A stretch of 64,000 nucleotides of DNA, taken from Verrucomicrobiota bacterium (lineage in GTDB: Bacteria; Verrucomicrobiota; Verrucomicrobiia; Chthoniobacterales; Terrimicrobiaceae). The stretch is from the NCBI GenBank assembly GCA_026398275.1, contig JAPLTF010000017.1, positions 1 to 64,000 on the forward strand. The letters are read 5' to 3'. Shown in pieces: positions 17,782 to 27,638 of this stretch. The notes beneath the pieces are model-generated. The model was not told the origin of the DNA, made no database searches, and saw only the letters and a program-made list of their open reading frames with translations. The position numbers and the translations under genes were made by a program. The stretch's first letter is position 1. Each line of letters starts with the position of its first letter.

Positions 17782-19803
17782 TCATTGCTGGGCGCGGATG
17801 GTTCCATTCCATGGCCCCTCGCCATGCAGGCCCTTGAAGACCGGCGGCGCTTCCTTCACACGGTTTCCGGTGAGGGTCACCTCATCGCTGGCGGAGATGA
17901 AGATCCCGTAGAACGGCTCGCGCAGGACAGGCGTCAGTTCCGGCGGCACCGGCGGCGCGAATTTGTCCTCGATCACGCCGGGGCGGGTGAGGTTGAGGAA
18001 GCGCAACTTTTCGGGACTTGCCTGGAAGGGCCGGATGATCTCGTTGTCGGCGACGGTCACGCCGCGGCTGTTGGCGATGAAAATGGGCAGCCCCTGGGTG
18101 TCGATGATCCGGTTGCCGCAGATCTCGATGTCCTCGTAAAGAATGTGGGGGGTGAGGTGCAGGAAGGCATATTGATAAAACGGCGGCAGGGCGGGCGCGA
18201 CCGTGATCGAGCCCCACACGGCCCAGATCACGCCATCGGCGAAGTCATGCCCGAAAGTCCGCGCACCGCAGTTCACAAAACTGTTGTTGAGGATTTTCAC
18301 ATGGTTCGGGACGCCGCCCTCGAGAAATTCGGTCAAGCCGGTTTCCAGGGCTAGGCCGCCGAAAGGGATGTTTTCGAAGCGGCTTCCTTCGACGACCGAG
18401 TCGGGCGCCCCCAATTTGAAGCCCCGGTTGCAGCCGTCGTGCATGAAAAGATTCAAAATTCGTGCGCCGCGTCCGACGTATTCCTGCGAGATGGCCATAT
18501 CGAGAACTGCGAGTTCCGTCTGGCGGTCAAAAGTGACCACGTTGAACTCGGGCTCGATCACGTCACGGATGGGTGTGCCGAACTCCTGTTTGTAACGCTG
18601 CTGCATCGTCTTGTAGAGCTTCAGCCCCTCGGCCTGGTCGAATGATTCCCAGGCGGTCACCTTTGCTACGCCCAGCGACTTCATGGCCGGGGCTTGCCGC
18701 AAGATCAACTCGGTGCCGACATCGTAATCGCGGCCGGCAATGCTCGCCAGAACGTGGCGTCCGTCGGGCAGAACCCCGACCACCACGTTGATAAAGCCGT
18801 GGATGTTCATGCCGTCGTCGAGGCTGCGGGCGATCTCGCAGTCGATCAGTGTCGGCCCTTGGTGCTGGTTGTAGGAATGAAAGTTGTCGACCACCCCCAC
18901 GCCGATGCGGGTGGATCCCGGGCGCGGAATGATGCGCATGCGTTCGTAGGTGTTTCCTCCCGGGGCGCGGATCCCCGCCTCCGAGACGCAATAAGAGCCG
19001 GATGAAAAGACGGTCAAATCCGTGAAGGTCATGCCGCCGCAGTTGCGGACCACCACCCCACCGCTGCCGTTCATGTCCTGAACAGAGAGGCGGTCGCCGG
19101 GTTCCACGACACCGGCGGCGCTCCCGCGACACAACCAAGCCCCCTGCCCCGGGGGCAGGCTGGCATCGGCCAGCGGGGCCATGTTTTCGACGTAGCCCGT
19201 CACGCGACCATCGCGTCGCATCTGCCAGGTGCGGCCGATCCCGCGGGCCACTTTGGAAAAGCCCTTTTCGAGATCGATGATGATCTTGTCGTTTCCCGGG
19301 GAGCATCCGCCCGGGATGATCCGCGAGACGATTCCCTGGACAAAGGGGGATTGGACCATGTCCGTGGTCAGTCCGATCACCGCCACGTTCTTGCAGCCGT
19401 CAAACACTGCGGCCTGCGTCGGGGTGTTCCCGGAAGTCCAGAACGTCGCGCCGGTCGCGTCGATCCGCATATTTTCCGCTCCCACAATGCTCAGGACGCT
19501 GAGGTGCCCGCTCTGTCCCGGATTTTTCCACTCGGTGTAATCGCCGGGAGGAATGCGGAAATCCGGGGCCTTCGCGCGGATCGCCGCATCGAGATCCGCC
19601 TGGAGTTTCCTGGCGGCATCCGAGGCGGCCTGGCGTTCGGTGCCGGTCCAGCTCAAAACCCGCTGGAGATGCGCGTCCCCGAGGTGGTCCGGCCCGGCAT
19701 CCGCCGTGCGGGTTCCCTGATTCTTGCGACCGCACCCCATCAGGCCGACAGCGGTTGCCGCGAGCAGAATCAAACAACGGCAGCTCGATATTTCGCCCTT
19801 CAT
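17782..19803 (-). CDS. Right-handed parallel beta-helix lipoprotein, probably polysaccharide-active
   Basis: About 673 residues from ATG 19803, which gives a lipoprotein signal (CLILLAATAVGLMGC, lipobox LMGC). The mature part is a pectate-lyase-like parallel beta helix: repeated short strands and Asn/Gly turns such as IVGAENMRIDATGATFW, MTFTDLTVFSSGSYC, GPTLIDCEIARSLDDGMNIHG and ICGNRIIDTQGLPIFIANSRGVTVADNEI. The overall plan (N-terminal plug, DDGMNIHG centre) recalls GH110 alpha-galactosidases, but this is uncertain. It is anchored to a membrane facing the periplasm or cell exterior. It lies between the AraC gene and GH36, suggesting a shared galactoside-containing substrate. Confidence 0.7.
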   Translation of the reverse strand: MKGEISSCRCLILLAATAVGLMGCGRKNQGTRTADAGPDHLGDAHLQRVLSWTGTERQAASDAARKLQADLDAAIRAKAPDFRIPPGDYTEWKNPGQSGHLSVLSIVGAENMRIDATGATFWTSGNTPTQAAVFDGCKNVAVIGLTTDMVQSPFVQGIVSRIIPGGCSPGNDKIIIDLEKGFSKVARGIGRTWQMRRDGRVTGYVENMAPLADASLPPGQGAWLCRGSAAGVVEPGDRLSVQDMNGSGGVVVRNCGGMTFTDLTVFSSGSYCVSEAGIRAPGGNTYERMRIIPRPGSTRIGVGVVDNFHSYNQHQGPTLIDCEIARSLDDGMNIHGFINVVVGVLPDGRHVLASIAGRDYDVGTELILRQAPAMKSLGVAKVTAWESFDQAEGLKLYKTMQQRYKQEFGTPIRDVIEPEFNVVTFDRQTELAVLDMAISQEYVGRGARILNLFMHDGCNRGFKLGAPDSVVEGSRFENIPFGGLALETGLTEFLEGGVPNHVKILNNSFVNCGARTFGHDFADGVIWAVWGSITVAPALPPFYQYAFLHLTPHILYEDIEICGNRIIDTQGLPIFIANSRGVTVADNEIIRPFQASPEKLRFLNLTRPGVIEDKFAPPVPPELTPVLREPFYGIFISASDEVTLTGNRVKEAPPVFKGLHGEGPWNGTIRAQQ

Positions 19804-19899
19804 TTCGGGCCATGGTAGCGGGGGAACGCGGCCGGTTCCACCGGCGATATGTGCTATAAACGGTTCTTTTGCGACCGGCTCAATTCTCGCGGGAGGCAT

Positions 19900-20760
19900 T
19901 CATTGCCCGCGATATTTTGCCGGAGTGACGCCGTAGCAATTCGCAAAAGCTTTGCACAGCCTGCTGATGTCCCCGTAGCCGTGATCCCTCGCGATTTCTT
20001 TCAGCGTCTTGGAGGTCAGGCGGAGATCCTGCTCGATATGATGGAGCCGGACCTGCCGGAGGAACGCGGCAGGAGAGATGCCGGATTTTTGTTTGAAGAC
20101 CCTCGTGAAGTGTGCCCGAGTCAGGCCGAAATAGGCCGCCAGTTCCTCGATCGTGGGCAGGGAGGAGGTATCCTGCTCCATCAACGCGGCCAGACGAGTT
20201 TTCCATTCATCGGCTCCTTTCCGGGCATGGTCAACGCGACTAAAATTCGCCAGCGCGCAGCACATCCAATCGAAAAGATGCGACTCTTCCTCGATCCGAT
20301 CGCGGAACATTCCGGTTTGCTTGAGCCGGATCAACTCCGCGCTTTTTACGATCAGCGGGTGCCTTTCGTCCAAGGTTAACACTCCGGAATGGCGCTCCAG
20401 GGCGCTTGTAATCCGCTCGGCGATGTAGGGGTGCTGAAACACGAGATAGAAGAAGCTCCACCCCGGGGAATGGGTTGGCAGCTCGTAAACATGAGCGGAA
20501 GGGACGATCGAGAAGAACGCCATCCCTTTTTCCATGCGGAATGTCTTCCGGCCCCTTTTGAACGATCCATACCCGCTGAAGGTATATTGAAAGATCACCT
20601 GCGGATGCTGGGGTGTGAGATAACGTTTTCTTCCGTCCAGATGGTAGTCGGTGCCTTTGGCGAGGCTGCTCGAGCCGTAGAAAAACAGGGGACGCCCGCA
20701 GGAGGGATGCGGTATTCCGCGTTTGGCCGCAAGGAGGCGCTTTAACTCTGCTTCCAGCAT
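19900..20760 (-). CDS. AraC-family transcriptional regulator
   Basis: A 286-residue AraC/XylS regulator. The N-terminal cupin-like sensing domain includes YHLDGRKRYLTPQHPQ and FSGYGSFKRG; the C-terminal double helix-turn-helix runs from LPTIEELAAYFGLTRAHFTR to DISRLCKAFANCYGVTPAKYR. Both helix-turn-helix units are complete. Its start overlaps the GH4 stop (TAATG), so it is co-translated with the GH4 gene and probably activates this glycoside hydrolase cluster in response to a released sugar. Confidence 0.9.
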   Translation of the reverse strand: MLEAELKRLLAAKRGIPHPSCGRPLFFYGSSSLAKGTDYHLDGRKRYLTPQHPQVIFQYTFSGYGSFKRGRKTFRMEKGMAFFSIVPSAHVYELPTHSPGWSFFYLVFQHPYIAERITSALERHSGVLTLDERHPLIVKSAELIRLKQTGMFRDRIEEESHLFDWMCCALANFSRVDHARKGADEWKTRLAALMEQDTSSLPTIEELAAYFGLTRAHFTRVFKQKSGISPAAFLRQVRLHHIEQDLRLTSKTLKEIARDHGYGDISRLCKAFANCYGVTPAKYRGQ

Positions 20761-22172
20761 TAAGCAGATTGGTCGATCAAATCCTTTTGGAAGTCAACCA
20801 TTTCACGGATGAGACGCCGGATTTTCCCCTCGTCTTTCGGCATCAGGGCATCCAAACGCAGCGATTTCACCAGGAGATCCTCGTCGTAGTGCGCGCAGCA
20901 TCGGGAAAGCAGTTGCTGGGATTGGCCGACGCGCTCGATTTCCGTCGTGATGCTCTCCGGAAACTCCACGTGCGGGCGGTGCACCCGGCCGTCTTCGATA
21001 CGGCAGAACATCTCCAGGTGAGCTTCTGCGGACACCCCCCGAAGGGCTCCCTCGTTTCGAAGGTTCAGGTGCACATCGAAACGATGGCCGGTATGGAAAG
21101 CTGCAATAATTTCCGCAATCGGTTCGCGACTGTGATCAAGCTGCCAGTTGCGACACGTCGAGAGGTCGGAGCGCGCGGCTTTGAGATCGGCTTCCAGCTG
21201 GGGTTGTCGGTCGTCGTGTCGGTCGCCGTGCTCCGGGTCGATTTCGGAGGCGATCGGGGAAACTCCCCAAGCGCGGCCAAACTGCGAATCCCGCGTGAGA
21301 AAACCCGGGAGGAACTCGATGGGATGCCGCGCGTGGTTGCCGACAAAGACACCATACCGTGACCAGACCTCCTCACGAAACGGGCAATCGAAGAGCGCGG
21401 GCATCAGTTCCGCAACCGATTTCTGGTCGTAGGTGCGGTCCCCGATCACCAGGCGGTCGAGAAAGACAAAGTGGTTGTTGCCTGCCAGCTCCACGTTAAC
21501 CCTGGGGCAACCCACCCGCCAATTACTTCCCCAATCGCTGTCCGGCGGCGCAATTCCCAGCGATTTCGCGATCCTGTGCTCGGTATCCTCGTATCCATGG
21601 CAAAACCCGAGAACTCGCAGGCCTGGAATCTTATCAAGCAAGGCGGTCAGGGGATTGAGTGGGTTTGTGAGTTGGATCAGAATTGGCGAAGGTGCCCCAA
21701 CCTCCACCAGGGTCTGAGCGATTTTCTTGAGCGCGGGAGCGTGGCGAAGCGCCCGCACCGCGCCGCCGGGCCCGGTGGTGTCTCCGACCGGTTGGAAAAT
21801 CCCGTCAAGCTGCGGATGCATCGCATCGTAACGCCACTGCCGGTCGCCGCCGACCGAGATGGCCGTGAGGCAGGCCGTGACCCCGCGCAAGCCCTCCCGC
21901 AGATCGGTGTGCGCGGACACGGCATGCCCCCAGCCTTTTGCCTGCTTTGCAAATTCGAGCCATTCGTGGACGAGCGCCAGACGGTCCGGCAAAATATCGA
22001 TGAGGCGGATTTCGGCACCGGCCAGATCCGGGTTGCACATGATGTCCACGACAATCGAGCGTCCCCACACGAGCGAGCCGGCCCCGACGACCGCCAATAC
22101 CGGCCTTCCTGGCAATGCTGTCGTTTGTTTCTCGGTTGAAGAAGTCATTTGTTTCTTGGTTGAAGCTGTCAT
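20760..22172 (-). CDS. Glycoside hydrolase family 4 (NAD-dependent alpha-galactosidase/glucuronidase type)
   Basis: A 470-residue GH4 enzyme. These use NAD+ and a divalent metal in a redox-elimination mechanism. The dinucleotide site VVGAGSLVWGRSIVVDI, the GDTTGPGGAVRALR loop, ILIQLTNPLNPLT, GFCHGYEDTEHR with the metal-binding Cys and His, and AGNNHFVFL are all clear. GH4 members act on alpha-galactosides, alpha-glucuronides or 6-phospho-glycosides; the lack of an obvious phosphate pocket and the GH36 neighbours favour an alpha-galactoside or uronide. The first 20 codons consist of an eight-residue repeat (MTASTKKQ, MTSSTEKQ), which makes the exact start uncertain. It is transcribed divergently from the GH78 gene. 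Confidence 0.85.
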   Translation of the reverse strand: MTASTKKQMTSSTEKQTTALPGRPVLAVVGAGSLVWGRSIVVDIMCNPDLAGAEIRLIDILPDRLALVHEWLEFAKQAKGWGHAVSAHTDLREGLRGVTACLTAISVGGDRQWRYDAMHPQLDGIFQPVGDTTGPGGAVRALRHAPALKKIAQTLVEVGAPSPILIQLTNPLNPLTALLDKIPGLRVLGFCHGYEDTEHRIAKSLGIAPPDSDWGSNWRVGCPRVNVELAGNNHFVFLDRLVIGDRTYDQKSVAELMPALFDCPFREEVWSRYGVFVGNHARHPIEFLPGFLTRDSQFGRAWGVSPIASEIDPEHGDRHDDRQPQLEADLKAARSDLSTCRNWQLDHSREPIAEIIAAFHTGHRFDVHLNLRNEGALRGVSAEAHLEMFCRIEDGRVHRPHVEFPESITTEIERVGQSQQLLSRCCAHYDEDLLVKSLRLDALMPKDEGKIRRLIREMVDFQKDLIDQSA

Positions 22173-22187
22173 TTGTTTTCAGGTTTT
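22117..22187. repeat. Three tandem 24-base repeats spanning the GH4 start
   Basis: Units at 22117-22140, 22141-22164 and 22165-22187 share the core TCATTTGTTTCTTGGTTGAA with few changes. On the minus strand they place ATG codons at 22172 and 22148 in frame, 24 bases apart. The third, partial unit is upstream of the first ATG. This looks like slippage-type expansion around a translation start. Confidence 0.75.
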
Positions 22188-22471
22188 GATCATGCGCCGG
22201 GACCGTGCTGGCTGCAGTTGTCATTGGCCGTTGCCTTGCCCGCCTTAGATCAACTCCGATACTATCGGGCGAATGCAGCACAATCCATCGACCAGATGTG
22301 CTATTAGCTGTCATTTTTGAGAACCTTCTTGGTAACGCGACGCAGCCGAATGGTGTCGGGATTCCCGGACCGAATGCTCCAACATTGCCATCCCGCATCG
22401 TGCAGCGGAGAAGCGAAAGCACCGACAAAAGCACAAAATGCAGATGTAACTCCGCGTGTGATGCTGCAAGC
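22173..22471. promoter_or_regulatory. Divergent control region between GH4 and GH78 genes
   Basis: About 300 bases without a convincing gene. It contains a 13-base palindrome CCGATA-C-TATCGG at 22256-22268, near the middle, a plausible operator or activator site for the two divergent genes. A GTGCTATTAG stretch follows at about 22296. An open frame crosses the region into the GH78 gene but has no protein-like features. No promoter could be assigned with confidence. Confidence 0.35.
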
Positions 22472-24700
22472 ATGGACGCCATGGATTCCCGAAGCATGAT
22501 CGATCAAGTTTGGAATGCGCAGTGGATCAGCGTGTCGGCGCTGGAATTGAAGGGCTCCAATCAGTGGGTCTGCTTTCGAAGGATTGTGATGCTGGATGAC
22601 GCACCAATGTCGGCCGGCGCGCGCATCGCGGCGGACTCCAAATACTGGCTGTGGATCAACGGGAAGCTTGTCGTGCACGAGGGTCAGCTCAAGCGCGGGC
22701 CGACCCCGAACGACACGTATTTCGATGAGGTCGACCTCAAGCCATACCTGCGGCCCGGCGAAAACACCGTCGCCCTGCTGTTGTGGTATTTCGGCAAGGA
22801 GGGTTTCTGCCACAAATCGAGCGGCGTGGCGGCGATGGTTTTCGAGGGGGACATCGACGGACGACCGCTCCCCAGCGACCGCACGTGGAAGGTCCGCTGC
22901 CATGCGGGTTTCGGGGAGTCCGCGCCGCCGCATCCGAACGTTCGATTGCCGGAATCCAACATCCATTTCGATGCCCGGCTCGACATGCCTGGCTGGAACC
23001 TCTGCGACTTCGACGATTCGGCTTGGGCAAACGCCACGGAACTGGGCCGGCCGCCGAGCCACCCGTGGAACCGGCTTGTCCGACGCCCCGTGCCACTCTG
23101 GCGTTTTGGAGACCTGCTATCCTATTCCAACGAGGCTGATTTTTCGAACCTGAATGTGTGGCTCGAAAACACGGTGCTCCGCGCCCGGCTGCCCGGCAAC
23201 CTATCGGTTTGCCCCGCATTAAAGATCGATGCCAGACCTGGTCTGAAATTGTCGATTTACACCGACAATTACCGGGGAGGCAGCGAATACAACGTGCGGG
23301 TGGATTACATCACGAGGGAAGGAATCCAGGAATTCGAAAGCCCGGCCTACCTCACCGGGCACGAGGTGATTTACGACTTCCCCGCCGGGGTCAGTGTGCT
23401 GGAACTGAAATACCGCCACTCGCATTTCGACACGACGGTCGTCGGCCGCTTCGAGAGTTCGGATCCCCTCCTGAACTCCCTCTGGCGCAAGGCCGCCAAC
23501 ACGATGCTTCTCAACATGCGCGACGGCATCCAGGACCCGGATCGCGAACGTGCCCAATGGTGGGGCGATGTGGTCATCCTCATCGGCATGATCGCCCATT
23601 CCTGCGACCAGGCAGGATTCAGCGCTGTCAGGAAGGCCATCCACAATCTGGTCGATTGGCAGAAGCCGGATGGCGTGCTCTACTCTCCGGTGCCGGCGGG
23701 GAACTGGTTCCTCGAACTGCCCGACCAGATGCTTGCCGCCGTTGGCAAATATGGCTTCTGGTATTACTTCCTCCATACCGGGGACCGGGAGACGATCGCC
23801 CATGCCTACCCCGCAGTGAAGCGCTACCTCGACCTATGGCAAACCGGACCGGACGGACTGGTCATCCGCCGCACCGGCGGGTGGGACTGGGGCGACTGGG
23901 GCGAAAACAAGGACATGCCGGTCCTGATCAACGCCTGGTTTTTCATGGCGCTCGAATCGGCGAAAAACATGGCGCTCTTGCTCGGGGACGAACCCGCGGC
24001 CGCGGACTGCCAAGCGAAAATGGACCGGCTGAGGACAAGCTTCAACCGCACTTTCTGGACCGGCGCCGAATACCGGTCACCCGATCATGCCGGGGAGCCG
24101 GATGACCGGGTGGCCGCGCTGGCGGTCGTCGCAGGACTGGCGGAAAGAGAATTTTTCGCGCCGATTGGCGAACTTCTCAAGCGGAGGTTCAACTCCAGCC
24201 CCTACATGGAGAAATACGTGCTGGAGGCGCTATTCCTGATGGACCGTCCGGAGCAGGCGCTTGAGCGGATGCGGAACCGCTACCAACCGATGGTGGAAAG
24301 CCCGTTTTGCACGCTCTGGGAATCCTGGTCGGTTAGTGATGCTGCCGCGGCGAAATACGGTGGCGGCAGCTACAACCACGGCTGGGCGGGCGGCCCTCTC
24401 ACGCTGATGGCCGAGCACATCGCCGGCATCCGCCCGCTCGCCCCGGGCTTCGCGCGCTTCCGCATGGCTCCCTGCATCGGATTGCTCGAGCGGTTCGACT
24501 GCGCGGTCCCCGCGCTCGGGGGCCTCTTGGAAATTTGTCAGGAAAAAATGGCGGAGGGATACCAGCTCACGATTTCCGTTCCGGAAGGATGCTCCGGCGA
24601 ACTGCACCTGACCTCCCAGCCACCCACCGAGTTGGCACCGGGGAAATTTCAGCTCTTTGTCGCCGGGTGCGGCGGAACCTCAACCGGCCAGACCCCTTGA
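22472..24700 (+). CDS. Alpha-L-rhamnosidase-like protein, family GH78
   Basis: About 742 residues from ATG 22472; ATGs at 22481 and 22496 are equally possible, the last directly before IDQVWNAQWI. An N-terminal carbohydrate-binding-like sandwich (WVCFRRIVML, YWLWINGKLVVHEG) precedes an (alpha/alpha)6 barrel with DPDRERAQWWGD (counterpart of the GH78 CPQRERxGWTGD motif), GWDWGDWGENKD and SYNHGWAGGPLTLM. The motif order supports inverting alpha-L-rhamnosidase, which removes rhamnose from pectin-like or other glycans. No signal peptide is evident, so it is probably cytoplasmic. It is followed by a GPH transporter gene, consistent with uptake of small rhamnosides. Confidence 0.8.
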   Translation: MDAMDSRSMIDQVWNAQWISVSALELKGSNQWVCFRRIVMLDDAPMSAGARIAADSKYWLWINGKLVVHEGQLKRGPTPNDTYFDEVDLKPYLRPGENTVALLLWYFGKEGFCHKSSGVAAMVFEGDIDGRPLPSDRTWKVRCHAGFGESAPPHPNVRLPESNIHFDARLDMPGWNLCDFDDSAWANATELGRPPSHPWNRLVRRPVPLWRFGDLLSYSNEADFSNLNVWLENTVLRARLPGNLSVCPALKIDARPGLKLSIYTDNYRGGSEYNVRVDYITREGIQEFESPAYLTGHEVIYDFPAGVSVLELKYRHSHFDTTVVGRFESSDPLLNSLWRKAANTMLLNMRDGIQDPDRERAQWWGDVVILIGMIAHSCDQAGFSAVRKAIHNLVDWQKPDGVLYSPVPAGNWFLELPDQMLAAVGKYGFWYYFLHTGDRETIAHAYPAVKRYLDLWQTGPDGLVIRRTGGWDWGDWGENKDMPVLINAWFFMALESAKNMALLLGDEPAAADCQAKMDRLRTSFNRTFWTGAEYRSPDHAGEPDDRVAALAVVAGLAEREFFAPIGELLKRRFNSSPYMEKYVLEALFLMDRPEQALERMRNRYQPMVESPFCTLWESWSVSDAAAAKYGGGSYNHGWAGGPLTLMAEHIAGIRPLAPGFARFRMAPCIGLLERFDCAVPALGGLLEICQEKMAEGYQLTISVPEGCSGELHLTSQPPTELAPGKFQLFVAGCGGTSTGQTP

Positions 24701-24803
24701 ACAACAACACGACCGCCGACGGAAATCCATTCCCCCGGAAAAAAACCACCGATCACGCTTTGAAGACCATCCCGCGCCCCCAGCACGCAGCCGCTTTTCC
24801 CTC

Positions 24804-26153
24804 ATGAAAACAAAACCGCGATCCCTTGGGAGGCACCTCGGGCTCGGCGCGGGCGGAGCGGTTGAGAGCTCCTTCCAGAACGCGCCCCTCGGCCTCGCCA
24901 ATCCGATTTACAACGTCGGCCTGGGGGTCAGCCCGGTGGTGGTCGGCGTCGCCATGGCCATTCCCCGGTTGTGGGAACTGTTGATCGACCCGCTGATCGG
25001 GGCGGCCAGCGACAGGACCCGCAGCCGTTTCGGCCGGCGTCTGCCTTACATCGCCTTCGGCCTGCTCGGCAGTCTCCTGTTCTTCGCCGCCATGTGGTGG
25101 GCTCCGGCCGGCATGTCCAAACAGGCGCTCGGGATATGGCTCATCGTCACGGCATTCTTGTTTTACTCCTTTTACTCGTTTTTTGCGGTTCCCTACGCGG
25201 GCCTCACCATCGAGGCCAGCGAGGCCGGGCCCGACCGGATCGGCGTGATGACCGCGCGCACCGCCTTCGCCAACTTAAGCCAGATCGTCATCAGCTGGAT
25301 CTACTGGTTCTGCCAGCGGGACTGGTTCTCCTCGCCAGCCGAGGGCATGAGATGGGTGGGGATCGGTTTCGGGTTGCTGGTCACGCTTTGCGGCGGCGTG
25401 GTGATCGTCACCACCCTGCGCTGCGGACTCCATCGCCATACCGGCCACGAGGGCTCCGCGCCGGTCGAGAAGGGGATCTACCTGAAACTCCTCGCCCTGT
25501 CGCCGACGCGGCGCATCCTGGCGGCCTTGCTGAGCACGATGGTGGGCTTCACGCTCGTCAGCCACCTGAGTTTCTACCTGGTCGCCTTCTACGCCTGCAA
25601 GGGAGACCTCAAGCAGGCCTCCCTGGTGGTGGCGGTCAAGTCTACTGTCACCATGATCGCAGCGGTGCTGGCATGCCCGCTCATCGGCATGGCTGCCAAA
25701 CGCTTCGGCAAGGAAAGGGTCTTCAAGAGCATCTTGGCGCTCGGCATAGTCTCCAGCCTCTCGATGTGGTATCTCATCACGCCGCTCAATCCCTACCTGA
25801 GCATGATCAGCGATCTGGGCGTCAGCCTCTGCCTTGTCGGATTCTGGATGCTCATGCCGACCTATCTGGGCGACATCAGCGATCATTACGAGCGAACAAC
25901 CGGCCAGAGCTGCCAGGGCACCCTTTCCGCGCTCTACGGCAACGCCGTGAAAATCGGCGCTTCCGTGGCGCTGCTGCTCACCGGCTACATCCTCATCATC
26001 TGCGGATTTGATGCCGGAATGCCGCACGAGGCGATGGGCCGCCCGATCTTCAACATGCGCATCCTCTTCGCCGTGGTCCCGTGCATCGGCCTGGTGATCT
26101 CCCATTTCGCCATGTCCCGGTTTCGCCTGCCCCAATTCGGGCGGACACCATGA
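24804..26153 (+). CDS. GPH-family sugar/cation symporter (MFS)
   Basis: A 449-residue membrane protein with about 12 hydrophobic segments, of the glycoside-pentoside-hexuronide:cation symporter family (MelB/XynB type). ATG 24804 begins MKTKPRSLGRHLGLG. The first loop has DPLIGAASDRTRSRFGRR, the diagnostic GPH/MFS motif. The frame is open upstream of 24804 into the GH78 end, but that part is not membrane-like. Located after GH78 and transcribed with it, it probably imports a disaccharide or glycoside for the cytoplasmic hydrolases of this cluster. Confidence 0.88.
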   Translation: MKTKPRSLGRHLGLGAGGAVESSFQNAPLGLANPIYNVGLGVSPVVVGVAMAIPRLWELLIDPLIGAASDRTRSRFGRRLPYIAFGLLGSLLFFAAMWWAPAGMSKQALGIWLIVTAFLFYSFYSFFAVPYAGLTIEASEAGPDRIGVMTARTAFANLSQIVISWIYWFCQRDWFSSPAEGMRWVGIGFGLLVTLCGGVVIVTTLRCGLHRHTGHEGSAPVEKGIYLKLLALSPTRRILAALLSTMVGFTLVSHLSFYLVAFYACKGDLKQASLVVAVKSTVTMIAAVLACPLIGMAAKRFGKERVFKSILALGIVSSLSMWYLITPLNPYLSMISDLGVSLCLVGFWMLMPTYLGDISDHYERTTGQSCQGTLSALYGNAVKIGASVALLLTGYILIICGFDAGMPHEAMGRPIFNMRILFAVVPCIGLVISHFAMSRFRLPQFGRTP

Positions 26154-26194
26154 GGAAGGCCGCCATGACGGCCGAGGAGATGAAAGGCGCCATT

Positions 26195-27571
26195 TTACAG
26201 CCCGTATTCTGCCGGTAGAAATTTTTCCCCGTCGGCCATGGCAAGCTGATCGGCGATGAAGTCGTCCTCTTTTTCGGGGAGTTCACCGACGGTATCCGCC
26301 ATGTTGTCGAGCCAGTCTTTTTCGCGCTCGAGGACATGGAGGCATCCGGCCTCCGCCCCTTCGCGCATGACGGCGATCGCCTCGAGTGCGGCGGCACAGC
26401 CGGCCCGGTAGTGGTCCTTCGAGGAAACGATGGCTTTGGCGATGCGGATAATGTTTGTCGGCGTGAGGATATACGCCTGCGGGTCGAGGCCGGCATCCGA
26501 GCGGACGGTCCAGCGCTGATAGGTGGCGACACCTTCCTTGCCGTCCTTGATCGCCTCGTTCATCAGGCGGCAGTCGTAGATGAGCTGTTCCATGTAGCAG
26601 GTCGGGGCCATGCCGCCGAGGAGCTTGATGTTCTGGACCGACTCGTTCGACCAGGTGTCGCAGGCCACCGCCGCGATGTTGCCCAGCGGGCTGAGGTGCG
26701 CGCAGGCCGAGGTCTTCCCCTCCATGGCCATCGGGAAGCCGGTGATCGCCTTGAGAAACGGGTTTTCGTAGCCGCAGTCTTTGCCTGGCCCGACCGCACC
26801 GCATTCGTAGGCGACCAGCGAGCGCACGGCGCTCACGGCGCGGACCGTGGCCGCAAAAACCCTCGGGATCATCTTCTGCTCGGCGAGCACCATGGCGGTG
26901 TTGCCGAACCCGCAGGCGGTGTCGCCGGCGGCGTGAACCCCGTGGCGCGAGGCGATTTCGCTGATCGTGGACCACAGATACTTCATGTCCCTCACCCCGA
27001 CGCAGCACTGCGAGAAGATCACAGCCGCCAGGTCGCCGTTCACCAGCGCGTCGTCGTGGAGTTCCTTCCCGCCCACCGACTCGATGCTGAGCAGTTCGGC
27101 ACCCTCCGCGGCCGAACTCTCGAAGAGCTGGAGCATCCGGTCGAGGTAGTAGCCGCTCCGCATCGTGGGCGGACGCACGAACTCGCGGTTGTCGTTGGGC
27201 GTCATGCGCAGGACCGATTTCAGGCCCGTCGAGGACTCGAACGCGCGCATCCCATCGAGCAGGATCCTCGCGATCGCGAGGCCCCATTCGGGAAATTCCG
27301 TCATCGGCGGGAGCGTCTCAAATTCGATCACGACGCCGTTCGCTTCCAGATCCACGGCGCGGGTGAGCGCTCCGTTGATGATCTCCTTGTAATGTTCCAG
27401 GACGCGAGGCATCGTGTCCTTGTTGATCGTCATCGAGGGCAGCGTGAAGTTGAGTTCCGGATAAACCTGGCCGCCGCCAATGACCATGCCCGAGCGGGTT
27501 TTCAGCGGTTTCGGGGCAGTGCCGAAGGCGAGGGATTCCGGGGTTTCGATTGCGAGAGATTGGTATTTCAT
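26195..27571 (-). CDS. mtaB: Methanol:corrinoid methyltransferase-like protein
   Basis: A 458-residue MtaB-family zinc enzyme, which transfers the methyl group of methanol to the cobalt of a corrinoid protein. The zinc ligands of the Methanosarcina enzyme (Glu164, Cys220, Cys269) have clear counterparts at Glu164 (LSIESVGG), Cys220 (AGDTACGFGNTA) and Cys266 (GPGKDCGYENPF), with near-identical numbering. The VIGGGQVYPELNFTLPS start and MEGKTSACAHLSPLGN are also family-like. Its partner is the corrinoid protein at 28947-29588. No MtaA gene and no full corrinoid-activating ATPase (RamA/RACo) lies in the window. The methyl donor is probably methanol, but related methoxy compounds cannot be excluded. 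Confidence 0.9.
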   Translation of the reverse strand: MKYQSLAIETPESLAFGTAPKPLKTRSGMVIGGGQVYPELNFTLPSMTINKDTMPRVLEHYKEIINGALTRAVDLEANGVVIEFETLPPMTEFPEWGLAIARILLDGMRAFESSTGLKSVLRMTPNDNREFVRPPTMRSGYYLDRMLQLFESSAAEGAELLSIESVGGKELHDDALVNGDLAAVIFSQCCVGVRDMKYLWSTISEIASRHGVHAAGDTACGFGNTAMVLAEQKMIPRVFAATVRAVSAVRSLVAYECGAVGPGKDCGYENPFLKAITGFPMAMEGKTSACAHLSPLGNIAAVACDTWSNESVQNIKLLGGMAPTCYMEQLIYDCRLMNEAIKDGKEGVATYQRWTVRSDAGLDPQAYILTPTNIIRIAKAIVSSKDHYRAGCAAALEAIAVMREGAEAGCLHVLEREKDWLDNMADTVGELPEKEDDFIADQLAMADGEKFLPAEYGL

Positions 27572-27638
27572 AGTTTGAGCGCGGGATCACCGCTTGCAAT
27601 GAACCCTACTCTTCCGGCATCAGCGGAGTCTTTCAATC

